Shown here one piece after another: positions 1-9,124 of a stretch of DNA of 64,000 nt. The position numbers were made by a program, and so were the translations under genes. Source of the stretch: Dyella monticola (GTDB lineage Bacteria; Pseudomonadota; Gammaproteobacteria; Xanthomonadales; Rhodanobacteraceae); assembly GCF_003363155.1 (NCBI RefSeq), contig NZ_QRBE01000017.1, positions 1 to 64,000 of the forward strand. The letters run 5' to 3'. The notes beneath the pieces are model-generated. The model was not told where the DNA came from, ran no database searches, and saw only the letters and a program-made list of their open reading frames with translations. Numbering within the stretch: the stretch's first letter is position 1; every line of letters begins with the position of its first letter.

Positions 1-1
1 T

Positions 2-349
2 TACCTCGCCGTGTCGGATAGCCAACAACGTGGGCGCTTCCTGCGGGCGTTTTACAAGGGCGACACCGCGCCTGTTCTGGAAGGCGTGGTGGACGAGCAG
101 GGCAACGCCATCTACGGGCGCCACCCTGGCTGGATCTGGTATGCCGACCGGGGTGTGTCCGTGCTTGGATTGCCAGGTGCCATCTGTGCGCGTAGTGGGC
201 GCTGGTTCGCGCGGGTCAATATGATCGTTTCCTACGACGATGGCTTGAGTGAAGTGATTCGCAGGCGCGCAGGCGAGCCGCTGCCGCCGTCACAAGTGAT
301 CAGCGAGGGTGGGCGCGATATGGTGATCTGGGAATGGATTGGGGTATGA
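2..349 (+). CDS. hypothetical protein upstream of PAAR gene (possibly truncated at window edge)
   Basis: The frame is open to the window edge, so the gene may begin further left; the first usable start inside the window is a GTG at position 11, giving 112 aa. The protein is soluble, with no signal peptide or membrane segment. It is rich in Trp, Gly and Arg (motif HPGWIWYADRGVS), and I recognise no family. Its stop codon overlaps the start of the PAAR gene in an ATGA (346-349), which implies translational coupling. The context suggests a T6SS accessory or cargo-related protein, by association only. Confidence 0.55.
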   Translation, partial: YLAVSDSQQRGRFLRAFYKGDTAPVLEGVVDEQGNAIYGRHPGWIWYADRGVSVLGLPGAICARSGRWFARVNMIVSYDDGLSEVIRRRAGEPLPPSQVISEGGRDMVIWEWIGV

Positions 350-639
350 GCATGCGGCAACGCGCTTACATCATGCAGTTCGACCGAACGACAAGCGGGG
401 GCCTGGTTCTTGACGGTGATCCGGACATCCGCGCGCTGGGCCGAAACTTCAGCTTTCTCTGTGCGAAAGTGTCATGTCCGGCGTGCAATGCGACAGGTAT
501 TATTTTACCAAGAGGTGCGCGTCCCCGGGATCGCATGATGAACCGCGAACCGGCCTTGGATGGGGACATATGCCACTGTGAATGTAACCCAAAGCCGCTC
601 GTGCTGGCATCGCAGCACGATTTGCTGGCGTGGGCGTAG
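346..639 (+). CDS. PAAR domain-containing protein (T6SS spike tip)
   Basis: A short protein of 97 aa. PAAR proteins cap the VgrG spike of the type VI secretion machine and carry or recruit effectors. The pattern fits: an N-terminal beta strand, then DRTTSGGLVLDGD, the segment CAKVSCPACNATGIIL with a paired-Cys feature, and a later GDICHCECNPKP. Length matches a stand-alone PAAR of the proteobacterial type with no fused toxin domain. I chose ATG 346 because it overlaps the previous stop as ATGA; a second ATG at 352 is also possible. No VgrG is visible in the window, so the partner spike lies elsewhere. The family call rests on pattern recognition. Confidence 0.7.
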   Translation: MSMRQRAYIMQFDRTTSGGLVLDGDPDIRALGRNFSFLCAKVSCPACNATGIILPRGARPRDRMMNREPALDGDICHCECNPKPLVLASQHDLLAWA

Positions 640-1067
640 GGCAGCGAGAAGAGTGGGGGCGGGTATAAATACCGTGGCAGATGCCTTGTGCAAGTAAGCG
701 CAAATGCTGGCTACAAAGCATTTCAGCATGAGTCAAGTCGGCGCTTTTTTCTCTATCCTCCAGAAAGTTGCCAATCCTGCATGGGGCAATGATGCATCCA
801 ATCATCAGGAGGGAGGCGGATATATAAAGAGGAGCTTTATATGAATATAGATTCGAGATGAATGATGCGGCGCGGCGCGCGGAAACGCTATGGCGACTAT
901 CTGACGAATTGCATGGACGAAGTGATACGGCAATATCAATAGGTGAATTGAATGGCCTGTTTAAATGAATGGATGGGCGATGATGTTGCACCGATTGATA
1001 TCACCGCCGACATTTTATCAATGGCCGACCAGCGTCTTCTGATTTACGGGCCACTCGTACGATAGTC
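640..1067 (+). other. AT-richer stretch with a chain of overlapping micro-ORFs
   Basis: This 428-base stretch has no normal-sized gene and is visibly less GC-rich than its surroundings. It holds four successive short ORFs: 728-844 (38 aa, begins MSQVGAFFSILQKV), 841-861 (6 aa, preceded by an AAGAGGAG ribosome site), 858-968 (36 aa, begins MNDAARRAETLW) and 952-1065 (37 aa, begins MACLNEWMGDD). Successive ORFs overlap, twice as ATGA. They sit in changing frames and lead directly to the GTG of the next gene. Either they are real tiny coupled genes or they are pieces of one gene broken by frameshifts. Confidence 0.4.
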
Positions 1068-1817
1068 GTGGGGTATTGGCATCTGCGTGCGATTAAAGAG
1101 CGCGTAGAAGCAATTTTAATCTTGGCAAGCACGGCAGGAAGCAGAGTTTATATGCACAAATTTGGATACAAGGCCATTCAAAACCTTTCGGAAATCACCC
1201 ACATACTGATGGGGGGCAATTTTCTGGCGGAGCCGGACGTATTGGTCCTATGCGCGCGTAAGAAAAAGGGCGTCTACCGCCCAATTCAGGAATGGCAAGG
1301 TGGCGTGCTATGTCATCTATCGTTGATCGACGCGATCATCGAGCAGGCTCACCTGCGACGGCTGGGCCGTCCGTACCACGTGATGTCAGCGGGCTTGGTG
1401 CAGCGCGATGCATTCCTCGACGCGGAAGGTGTGGGATATATCGCCCATGTCCATCTTGGTTGGCCAGCACGCGACGGTAAACTGCTCACTCGTCCAAATG
1501 GGGCACTTGCCAGCTATCAGCGAACGTTACACGTCAGGAGGGCCAGGGCACCTGCACCCCATACGTTCCAGATCGACGAAGACTCTGTTAGCGAGGTAAA
1601 TCGCATCCGCGAACGTGCCGGCATCTTTGCGTGGGAAGAGACAATGGCGTTGATGGTGGAGTGGGGGCCGCAGCGGATAGCACGTATTGGCAATAGTGCA
1701 CTGCGGTCCCTTGAGCTTGAGCGCGGCGATGCTTCGCAAATTCAGGCCAATCAGCTTGCGCTGTTCGATCCGGACTTCGAGCAGTGGCATTACATACCGT
1801 GGAGCTGGAACGGTTAA
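1068..1817 (+). CDS. hypothetical protein, T6SS-patch associated
   Basis: A 249-aa soluble protein starting at a GTG, two bases after the stop of the preceding micro-ORF. I recognise no family. It ends in a Trp-rich tail (HYIPWSWNG) and has no signal peptide or membrane helix. Its N-terminus may be incomplete: the frame is open upstream to about 999, and the preceding 37-aa ORF would join it with a single frame change near 1060. Position downstream of a PAAR protein would fit a T6SS effector, adaptor or immunity role, but nothing in the sequence itself proves this. Confidence 0.5.
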   Translation: MGYWHLRAIKERVEAILILASTAGSRVYMHKFGYKAIQNLSEITHILMGGNFLAEPDVLVLCARKKKGVYRPIQEWQGGVLCHLSLIDAIIEQAHLRRLGRPYHVMSAGLVQRDAFLDAEGVGYIAHVHLGWPARDGKLLTRPNGALASYQRTLHVRRARAPAPHTFQIDEDSVSEVNRIRERAGIFAWEETMALMVEWGPQRIARIGNSALRSLELERGDASQIQANQLALFDPDFEQWHYIPWSWNG

Positions 1818-1866
1818 CGCACACGGCAAGGAGAAAGCCACGCATGCTTACTGCGTGTTTTCTCTC

Positions 1867-4041
1867 TCAATACAGATCAATCGGATCCACATCCAGCGAC
1901 CAGCGCACTTTGCGCGCACTGGGCAATTGCGCAAGGTGCATCGACCATGGGCGCACGGCGGCGTGCAGATCGCGGCGGCTGGTTGATTCGATCAACAGTT
2001 GCCCGCGCTGACGGCCGGCACGCAGCGGCATCGGCGCTGGCATGGGGCCGGCGATCTGCAAGGTATCGGTTACCGGCAGGGCAGCGCATGCGTCGGAAAG
2101 AAAGGCATCCACGGCAGCGCGCTGGTGTGCTTCGCAACGCAGCAGTACTTGATGGCCATGGGGCGGTAATCCCGTTTGCCGGCGTTCGGCGAGCAGAGCC
2201 TGCGCTGCGGCGGCATACCCTTGCGCAAGCAGTGTGTGCAGCAATGGATGATCGGGATGATGCGTTTGCAGCAGCACGCGTCCCGGCTTGCGCGCGCGCC
2301 CTGCGCGCCCGGCTACTTGCACGACCAGTTGTGCGAGGCGTTCACCGGCACGGAAATCCACGCTGAGCAAGCCTTCATCCACGCCAACGATGGCGACGAG
2401 GGTGAGATTGGGCAGGTCGTGGCCTTTGGCCAACATCTGCGTGCCGACCAAAATCGCTGGCGCGTCCGTGGATAAATGGCCGAGCAATTGCTCGAACGCA
2501 TCGCGGCGGCGCGTGGTTTCGCGATCGATGCGCAGGACGGGTATCTGCGGAAAATGGGTGGTAAGCGCTTCTTCCAGTCGCTCGGTGCCTTGGCCTTGCG
2601 CTTTCAGCTCCTGGCTGCCGCAGGCCGGGCAGGTCGATGGCACCGCGGTTTGCATGTCGCAGTGATGGCACACGAGCTTGCGCCAGGCGGCGTGTAGGGT
2701 GAGCGGGTGTTCGCAGCGCGGGCATTCGGCATGCCAGCCGCAGCTATGGCACAGCAGCACCGGCGCGTAACCGCGGCGATTGCGAAACACCAGTACCTGT
2801 TCGCCGCGCGCAACCGCATCGCCGACGGCGTGAAGCAGCGCGGGCGACAAACCATGGTCCAGCCGCTGCGCGCGCATGTCGATGATCTGCACCTGCGGTG
2901 CATGCGTGGCCGCCGGTCGCGAGCGCAGGTGCAGGGCGTGATATCTGCCGGCTTCGGCGTTCGCCAGGCTTTCCAGCGAGGGTGTGGCCGAACCGAGCAG
3001 CACCGGCACCTGCAAGGCGCGTCCGCGCAGCAGCGCCAGATCGCGTGCGTGATAGCGGAAGCCTTCTTGTTGCTTGTACGCACCGTCGTGCTCTTCATCG
3101 ACGATGATCAGCCCCGCCTGCGGCAGCGGCGTGAAAACGGCCGAGCGCGTACCCAGCACCACCTTCGTCTCGCCCGAACGCATGCGCAGCCACGCACGGG
3201 CGCGCTCGCCCTCGGCGAGGTTGGAATGCAGCACGTCCACCGGTACACCCAAGCGCTCGCGCAAGCGGCGCACGGTTTGCGGCGCCAGGCCGATCTCCGG
3301 CACCAGTAGCAGCGCCTGCCGACCTTGCGCCAACGTGCGCTCGATGAGCGCCAGGTACACCTCGGTCTTGCCGCTCCCGGTGATGCCATCCAGCAGGAAC
3401 GGCTGGAAGCGGCCGAACGCATCGGCCACCGCGCTGACGGCGGCTGCTTGTTCGGGATGCAAGGCGGGCGGGGGCGCTGAAGGTGTGAAGTCGGGTGTCA
3501 GGGAAGGCATGCCGCGTTCGATCAGGCCGGCATCGGCCAATCGACGCGCCGCCGCGCGCCAGTCGGGCAAGGCGGCATCCAGTTCCATCACGGACATCGG
3601 GCCGCCGTGCAGCGCTTGCAGCAGCGCGCGACTTCCGCCGCGTCGGCTGCCGGCATCCAGCGCGCTCAAGCCGGCGATGGTCAACTGCCAGATCGGTTCC
3701 TGGGTTTCCGGTAATGCTTTGTCTTCGCGCAACAACAAGGGCAACGCATTGGCGTATGCCTCGCCGGGCGCGCCGAGCCAATAGTCGGCGGCCCATGCAA
3801 GGGTTTGCATCAACTCCGCATCGAGTAGCGGGGCATCGTCCAGCACGCGCAGCACACGCTTGAGCTTGGCGCTGCCGACATGCGCGGGCACATCCGCCTG
3901 CACCACCACGCCCACCGCCTTGCTGCGTCCAAAGGGCACCAGCACGCGGCTGCCGACTGCGGCCGCGCCGGTGGCGGGCGGCAGGTAGTCGAACAGGGTG
4001 GGAAGTGGAACCGGGAGGGCGATGCGAAGCACGGAGGGCAT
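1867..4041 (-). CDS. priA: primosomal protein N' (replication restart helicase PriA)
   Basis: A 724-aa superfamily 2 helicase that reloads the replisome at stalled forks. Visible features: N-terminal 3'-DNA-binding domain (VLRIALPVPLPTLFDYLPP); Walker A GITGSGKTEVY with Lys near 225; DEEH box near 314; a zinc-binding insertion at about 429-470 with the pairs CHSC, CPRC, CHHC and CPAC; and helicase motifs GTQMLAKGHD and QVAGRAGRA. The start is set at the ATG at 4041 (MPSVLR), which begins the conserved N-terminus; the frame runs 18 codons further upstream without conserved sequence. Length matches the family. Monocistronic; a DnaA-box palindrome lies upstream. Confidence 0.97.
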   Translation of the reverse strand: MPSVLRIALPVPLPTLFDYLPPATGAAAVGSRVLVPFGRSKAVGVVVQADVPAHVGSAKLKRVLRVLDDAPLLDAELMQTLAWAADYWLGAPGEAYANALPLLLREDKALPETQEPIWQLTIAGLSALDAGSRRGGSRALLQALHGGPMSVMELDAALPDWRAAARRLADAGLIERGMPSLTPDFTPSAPPPALHPEQAAAVSAVADAFGRFQPFLLDGITGSGKTEVYLALIERTLAQGRQALLLVPEIGLAPQTVRRLRERLGVPVDVLHSNLAEGERARAWLRMRSGETKVVLGTRSAVFTPLPQAGLIIVDEEHDGAYKQQEGFRYHARDLALLRGRALQVPVLLGSATPSLESLANAEAGRYHALHLRSRPAATHAPQVQIIDMRAQRLDHGLSPALLHAVGDAVARGEQVLVFRNRRGYAPVLLCHSCGWHAECPRCEHPLTLHAAWRKLVCHHCDMQTAVPSTCPACGSQELKAQGQGTERLEEALTTHFPQIPVLRIDRETTRRRDAFEQLLGHLSTDAPAILVGTQMLAKGHDLPNLTLVAIVGVDEGLLSVDFRAGERLAQLVVQVAGRAGRARKPGRVLLQTHHPDHPLLHTLLAQGYAAAAQALLAERRQTGLPPHGHQVLLRCEAHQRAAVDAFLSDACAALPVTDTLQIAGPMPAPMPLRAGRQRGQLLIESTSRRDLHAAVRPWSMHLAQLPSARKVRWSLDVDPIDLY

Positions 4042-4427
4042 GGCGGGCGAGTGTATCGCGCGTTCGTTGTCGCGCTCGCACTCACCCCATCCCATGAGAG
4101 GCGTCAGGGCCGAGACTTGCTCGCGATTGCTCCCCTGTCATCTAGGAAAGAATGCTAAGTGGCTCACAAACACACGATTTTTCGTTTATCCACAAGAGCT
4201 GTGGATAAGTCTGTGGATGCGCCGTTGAGAGGGGCTCATTTCGCGCATTAGAACGGCTCTTGTGACACGCTGTTCAACTTTTGACCATCCTAAAATATTT
4301 ATATGTATCAATAAGTTGAAACGAAGCATCGACATAGTCCGAACTTGCCTCACCGGCTTGACACGCGCGTATGTCAATACCTTGACGCTGTGCAAAACCG
4401 GGCTTTGGGTGCCTGAAACGATGACAA
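4042..4427. other. intergenic region between priA and DUF3667 gene
   Basis: This 386-base gap contains the priA promoter region (minus strand) and the end of the DUF3667 gene. The only recognisable element is the DnaA-box cluster at 4186-4220. The part from about 4260 to 4340 is clearly more AT-rich than the flanks. I see no gene here. Confidence 0.6.
4186..4208. promoter_or_regulatory. palindromic pair of perfect DnaA boxes
   Basis: TTATCCACA at 4186-4194 is followed, after the 5-base spacer AGAGC, by its exact reverse complement TGTGGATAA at 4200-4208. Both match the consensus DnaA 9-mer with no mismatch. A weaker third copy, TGTGGATGC, sits at 4212-4220. The cluster lies about 145 bases upstream of the priA start. 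It could be a DnaA-titrating or DnaA-regulated site, or a hairpin. No dnaA, dnaN or other origin-marker gene is in the window, so an origin is unlikely. Confidence 0.6.
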
Positions 4428-5582
4428 TCAGTGGGCCAGTCCGAGCACGGCGGCCACGGTCAGGGCAAAAACCATCATCCAGAAGTAGAACCAGCCGATG
4501 AACCAGTACTTGACCACCGTCATGCCCCATCCCTGGCGGTAAATGCGTTTTTGCATGATCAGCAGGTACACCGGGATCCACAGCATCAGTGGCAGCTGCA
4601 GCCATCCAATGGGATACCCCAACCAGGCGGCATGCGGCTTGAGCCAGGTGGAGAGCATGCCGCTGATGACGATCAGCAGCAGGCTCACGAACAGGAAGGC
4701 GTGGCTGTGCAGGGATACGATCAGGTGCTCCATGTAGAGCCGTCGCCTGAACACGTAGAACAGCTTCAGCAGCAAGGCGAACACGGGCACCAGCACCAGC
4801 ATGGTGCCGGGAAGCACCCCGAACGCGCCGGCGGCGAAACGATCCCAGGCCTGCTGCCGTTGCGCCACGGTGGCGTGATGCTTGCTCAGCGACCGAACGT
4901 TGGTAACCACTTGCTGCGAAAAATCGGTCAGGCGTTCGTTGGCGAAATCCGGCAGCCAGCTGATATGTACGGGAGGTACCGGCTTCTCTACCCCGTCGGT
5001 CGCGATGGGCGTGGGCGCGGAGGAGGCGATGGCCGGGGCGTGGAGGTCGGCCAGGCGCGCATTGGCTTGCTCACGCAGTCGTTGCTCGGCTTGATTGACC
5101 TGGGCGGTGATGGCGGTGTTACCAAGGGCACGGGTGGCTTCCAGCGTCTGAAGCTGCTGATTGAGCAGTTCCGTTACTTCGTGCGGGGTGGTGGCTTCGG
5201 CAAAATCGTGGCTCTTGTCCAGCAGCGCCGATGCTTGCGCGCGCTGTTCGACACGATGGGCAACCAGCTCCGTGGCCAGGTGCAGCGCGAAGAACGACAA
5301 CAGGCACAGCACGAACATCAGACGGAACGGCGCGATATAGCGCACCCGCCGCCCGCTGAAATATTCCAGCGTCAGAAAACCCGGCTTCAAAAACAGCGCG
5401 GGCAGTGTATGCAGGATGCGCCCGTCGATATGCAGGAAGGTCTCGAAGAATTCCTCGAACAAGCCGTGCACCGGCCGCAGCACGCTGTGCACGGACTGGC
5501 CGCAGTGATGGCAATACTCGCCCTGCAGCGCGGCTTGGCAGTTGGCGCAGTGGGCGCCTTCGTAGGAGGTGAGATCCGTCAT
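4428..5582 (-). CDS. DUF3667 family membrane protein with N-terminal zinc ribbon
   Basis: A 384-aa protein of unknown function. The N-terminus carries a zinc-ribbon-like pair of Cys motifs (C12, C15, C24, C27 in CANCQ and CHHCGQ). Next come the family's conserved stretch HTLPALFLKPGFLTLEYFSGRR and a first membrane helix (FMLVFVLCLLSFFAL-like). A long hydrophilic loop of about 150 residues rich in Ala, Glu and Gln follows, then about four C-terminal membrane helices. The start is the ATG at 5582 (MTDLTSYEG); the longer open frame upstream is low-complexity shadow over the MATE promoter. It is transcribed divergently from the MATE gene. Confidence 0.8.
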   Translation of the reverse strand: MTDLTSYEGAHCANCQAALQGEYCHHCGQSVHSVLRPVHGLFEEFFETFLHIDGRILHTLPALFLKPGFLTLEYFSGRRVRYIAPFRLMFVLCLLSFFALHLATELVAHRVEQRAQASALLDKSHDFAEATTPHEVTELLNQQLQTLEATRALGNTAITAQVNQAEQRLREQANARLADLHAPAIASSAPTPIATDGVEKPVPPVHISWLPDFANERLTDFSQQVVTNVRSLSKHHATVAQRQQAWDRFAAGAFGVLPGTMLVLVPVFALLLKLFYVFRRRLYMEHLIVSLHSHAFLFVSLLLIVISGMLSTWLKPHAAWLGYPIGWLQLPLMLWIPVYLLIMQKRIYRQGWGMTVVKYWFIGWFYFWMMVFALTVAAVLGLAH

Positions 5583-5717
5583 GCGAGCGTTCCCCTGGTG
5601 CAGCGCTGAATCTTGGCGGGTGAGCGGGAAATTGGGAATAGGGAGAAGGGATGACGACACCGAGTCCGTCAATCCACGGCGCCAAGCTACAATGTCCGGC
5701 CCGGAGCATGCCTGTTT

Positions 5718-7124
5718 ATGAAGCCCATCCACCTCGACCGAACCCGGGTCTGGCGGGAGATCGGCGCCACCGTGCGCCTCGCCCTTCCGCTGATCCTCGC
5801 CCAACTCGCCGCCATCGGCAGCAACGTGATCGACGCGGTGCTCGCCGGTCATGTCAGCGCCCACGTGCTGGGCGCGGTGGCGGTGGGTGCCAGCATCTGG
5901 TCGCTGGCCCTGGTCAGCGGCATCGGCATGATGATGGCGGTGCCGCCGTCGATTTCCCAGCTCGATGGCGCCGGCCGCAAGCATGAAGCGGGGGAGGTGT
6001 TTCACCAGGCGATCTGGCTGGCGCTGGCCATGGGCGTGCTGCTGTGGTTCGCGGTGCGCCACGCCGAACCCTTGCTCAAACTGATTGGCATTTCGCCGAG
6101 CCTCTATGCCGGCGTGAACGAATTCCTGCACGCAATCAGCTGGGGCGCGCCGGCGATGACCTGCTACTTCGCGTTGCGCGGCCTGTCCGAAGGTTTGTCG
6201 ATGACGCGGCCGTCGATGTATTTCAGTTTCGGTGGCCTGGCGCTGCTATTGCCGCTGGGCTACATCTTCATGTTCGGCAAGCTGGGACTGCCGCCGCAGG
6301 GTGCGCGCGGTTGCGGCATCGCCACGGCCACGGTGCTATGGCTGGAAATGCTGGCTTTCGGCGTCTACGTGTTCGTGCACCGCAATTACGAAGGGCTGGG
6401 CGTCTTCGAACATTTTGAATGGCCCGATCGCAAGCGCATCGGCCGGCTGGTGCACATCGGCCTGCCGATGGCGATCACGTTGCTGGCCGAAGGCGGCTTG
6501 TTCGTGGCGGCGGCGCTGATGATCGGCACCATGGGCGAGGACATGGTGGCCAGTCACCAGGTGGCGCTCAACGTGGCGGCGCTGTTCTTCATGGTGCCGC
6601 TGGGTTTGGCGATGGCGATCACGGTGCGCGTGGGCAATGCGGTGGGCAGGGGCGATGCACCCGGCATTCGCTATGCCGGCTTTTGCGGCATTGGCCTCAC
6701 GTTGATCACACAGACGATCTCGGCCGGGATGATGCTCGGCTTTCCGCACCTGATCGCCTCCTTGTATACCCATGACAGGACCGTGATCGGCCTGGCGGCA
6801 CAATTGCTGGTGCTGGCGGGCCTGTTCCAGTTTTCCGACGGTATCCAGGTGGCATCCAACGGCGCGCTGCGTGGTTTGAAGGACACGCGCGTACCGATGG
6901 CGATCACCCTGTTCGCCTATTGGATGGTGGGCATGCCGGTGGGTTGGTGGTTGGCCTTCCATCAGCACCTCGGTGCGCGGGGCATCTGGATGGGGCTGAT
7001 CGCCGGCCTGAGCATGGCGGCCGTACTGTTGTTCGTGCGGTTCTGGCGCAGTTCCTTTCGCCATCGGGCCGGGACGTTTGGCCCTGTCGCGTCGGACGCC
7101 GCCGATGCGACGATCAGCCCGTAA
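5718..7124 (+). CDS. MATE family efflux transporter (NorM-like)
   Basis: A 468-aa inner-membrane antiporter of the multidrug and toxic compound extrusion family, with about 12 hydrophobic segments. N-terminal features include LALPLILAQLAAIGSNVIDAVLAGH, and the second half repeats the fold with GLPMAITLLAEGGLF and VALNVAALFFMVPLGLAMA. MATE proteins use Na+ or H+ gradients to export cationic drugs; the substrate here cannot be read from sequence. The gene is divergent from the DUF3667 gene and followed 40 bases later by sppA. Confidence 0.93.
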   Translation: MKPIHLDRTRVWREIGATVRLALPLILAQLAAIGSNVIDAVLAGHVSAHVLGAVAVGASIWSLALVSGIGMMMAVPPSISQLDGAGRKHEAGEVFHQAIWLALAMGVLLWFAVRHAEPLLKLIGISPSLYAGVNEFLHAISWGAPAMTCYFALRGLSEGLSMTRPSMYFSFGGLALLLPLGYIFMFGKLGLPPQGARGCGIATATVLWLEMLAFGVYVFVHRNYEGLGVFEHFEWPDRKRIGRLVHIGLPMAITLLAEGGLFVAAALMIGTMGEDMVASHQVALNVAALFFMVPLGLAMAITVRVGNAVGRGDAPGIRYAGFCGIGLTLITQTISAGMMLGFPHLIASLYTHDRTVIGLAAQLLVLAGLFQFSDGIQVASNGALRGLKDTRVPMAITLFAYWMVGMPVGWWLAFHQHLGARGIWMGLIAGLSMAAVLLFVRFWRSSFRHRAGTFGPVASDAADATISP

Positions 7125-7164
7125 CCGGCTACGCTGGCGTACAACCCAAGCACCCTGAGGATCT

Positions 7165-9042
7165 ATGAGCACACCTCCGCCTCTGCGCCGGCAACCGAAT
7201 GGATTCTGGCTTTTCCTGTGCGCGTTCGGACGCGTCCTGGACATGGTGCGGCTGGTCGTCATCAACGTGGCGTTCTACGCGTTCCTGGCGCTGGTCATTC
7301 TGATGATGGTGGCCATCAGCGGAGCCCGGCATCTGAATGAAATCCAGGACTCCAGCGTGCTGGTGCTGCGGCCGCAAGGACGGTTGGTCGAACAGTTCAG
7401 CGTCAGCCCCATGCAGCGCGCCTTCTCCAAGCTCTCCGGCAACGAAGCCAAGGAAGTGCAACTGCGTGACTTGGTGGGCGCCATCGATGCGGCGGCGAAG
7501 GATGCGCGCATCACGCGCATCGTGCTTGATCCGAGCCAACTGCAGAGCGGCGGCTTTGCTGCGTTGACGGAAGTCGGCGCGGCGCTGGATCGTTTTCGCG
7601 CGGCCGGCAAACCGATCATTGCGTGGGCGCCGGATCTGGATCAATACCAGTATTACCTCGCCGCGCATGCTGATCGCGTCCTGCTTGATCCGCAAGGCGG
7701 CCTGCTCATCACCGGCCTTTCCAACTATCGCCTGTTCTACAAGGATCTGCTCGACAAGCTGGGCGTGAATGTCTACTTGTTCCGCGTGGGTCAATTCAAA
7801 AGCGCGGCCGAGCCGTTCGTGCTCGATCACGCATCGCCCGCATCCAAGGAAGCGGACAGTTACTGGATGGGTGGTTTGTGGGACGGCTACATCAACGAGA
7901 TCGCAAAACTGCGCAAGCTTAATCCGGCCGACGTGCGATCGGACATCGACAACTTGCCCGATCGCCTCGCTGCCGCGCAGGGCGATCTTCCCAAGCTGGC
8001 GCTGGATGAACATCTGATCGATGGCATCGCCACGCGCGATGAAGTGATCGACATGCTGCGCGCGCAAGGCGTGCCTGCCGGCAAGGATGGTCATGGTTTC
8101 CGCGGCGTCACGCTGGATCGCTACGCGGCATCCATTCCCAGCCGCGACAAGCCGGGCGCAGATGCCGTTACCGTGGTCGTGGCCGAGGGCGACATTTCAT
8201 CCGGCGAGCAGCCGCCGGGTTCGATCGGTGGGGAATCCACGGCGGCGTTGATTCGTAGCGCGCGCGAAAACAAGCGCACCAAGGCGCTCGTGCTGCGCGT
8301 CGATTCACCCGGTGGCGAAGTGTATGCCGCCGAAGAAATCCGCCGCGAAGTCGCGCTGACACGCAAGGCCGGCATCCCCGTGGTGGTGTCGATGGGCGAT
8401 GTGGCCGCCAGCGGCGGCTATTGGATCTCGATGAATGCCGATCGTATTTTCGCCGAACCGAACACCATCACCGGTTCGATCGGCATCTTCGGCATGTATT
8501 TCACCGTGCCCGGCACGTTGAGCAAGCTTGGCATCAACTCCGATGGCGTGGGCACCTCGCCGCTTGCCGGTGCGTTCGATATCAGTCGTCCACTCGATCC
8601 GAAAGTGGGCGCCGTGATCCAGTCCATTATCAACAAGGGCTATCACGACTTCGTCGGTGGTGTAGCGCAAGCGCGTGGCAAGGATTACGCCGCCATCGAT
8701 GCCATCGCACAGGGGCGCGTGTGGACTGGTGAGCAGGCACAGCAGCGCGGTTTGGTAGACCAGCTGGGTGGTTTGGACGCGGCGATCAGCAAAGCCGCCG
8801 GGTTGGCACAGTTGGGCAAGCATTACGCTGTGCGTTACCAGGAGGCACCCATGGGCGCCTTCGAGCGCTTCATCGTGAGCTTCAATCAATCGGCGATGCT
8901 GGCTGGCATGCAGAACTACGGCGTGAAGCTGCCGGCCTGGGTGGCGCAATTGCCGGCGCTGGCGCCGGAGCTCAACATGCTGCGTTCGGCCGAAGCAGGG
9001 CACCCGAATATTTATTCGTATTGCTTTTGCTCGCCGCATTGA
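7165..9042 (+). CDS. sppA: signal peptide peptidase SppA, 67K type
   Basis: A 625-aa membrane-anchored serine protease that degrades cleaved signal peptides. It has one N-terminal membrane helix (about 25-50) followed by two tandem S49 domains. The catalytic dyad is visible: Lys212 in FRVGQFKSAAEPF and Ser416 in GDVAASGGYW, closely matching the E. coli positions (Lys209, Ser409). The SPGG loop (DSPGGEVYAAEE) is also present. The C-terminus ends in an unusual Cys- and aromatic-containing tail (YSYCFCSPH), so the last ten or so residues may be variable. Probably co-transcribed with the MATE gene. Confidence 0.95.
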   Translation: MSTPPPLRRQPNGFWLFLCAFGRVLDMVRLVVINVAFYAFLALVILMMVAISGARHLNEIQDSSVLVLRPQGRLVEQFSVSPMQRAFSKLSGNEAKEVQLRDLVGAIDAAAKDARITRIVLDPSQLQSGGFAALTEVGAALDRFRAAGKPIIAWAPDLDQYQYYLAAHADRVLLDPQGGLLITGLSNYRLFYKDLLDKLGVNVYLFRVGQFKSAAEPFVLDHASPASKEADSYWMGGLWDGYINEIAKLRKLNPADVRSDIDNLPDRLAAAQGDLPKLALDEHLIDGIATRDEVIDMLRAQGVPAGKDGHGFRGVTLDRYAASIPSRDKPGADAVTVVVAEGDISSGEQPPGSIGGESTAALIRSARENKRTKALVLRVDSPGGEVYAAEEIRREVALTRKAGIPVVVSMGDVAASGGYWISMNADRIFAEPNTITGSIGIFGMYFTVPGTLSKLGINSDGVGTSPLAGAFDISRPLDPKVGAVIQSIINKGYHDFVGGVAQARGKDYAAIDAIAQGRVWTGEQAQQRGLVDQLGGLDAAISKAAGLAQLGKHYAVRYQEAPMGAFERFIVSFNQSAMLAGMQNYGVKLPAWVAQLPALAPELNMLRSAEAGHPNIYSYCFCSPH

Positions 9043-9124
9043 TTGTACGGTTGAGTTCGGGAAAGCGTACGGCTGCCTTAAAAAAATGGGCAGCCACGCC
9101 TGCGAAAAACCTCATCTTGCCCGG

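Noticed and set aside
4186-4220. Chromosomal origin of replication
   Set aside because: Only two to three DnaA boxes and no dnaA, dnaN, gidA or similar marker nearby; the flanking genes are priA and a DUF3667 gene.
5583-6131. 183-residue N-terminal extension of the DUF3667 protein
   Set aside because: It lies opposite the start of the MATE gene and has no family residues; the zinc ribbon begins right after the ATG at 5582.
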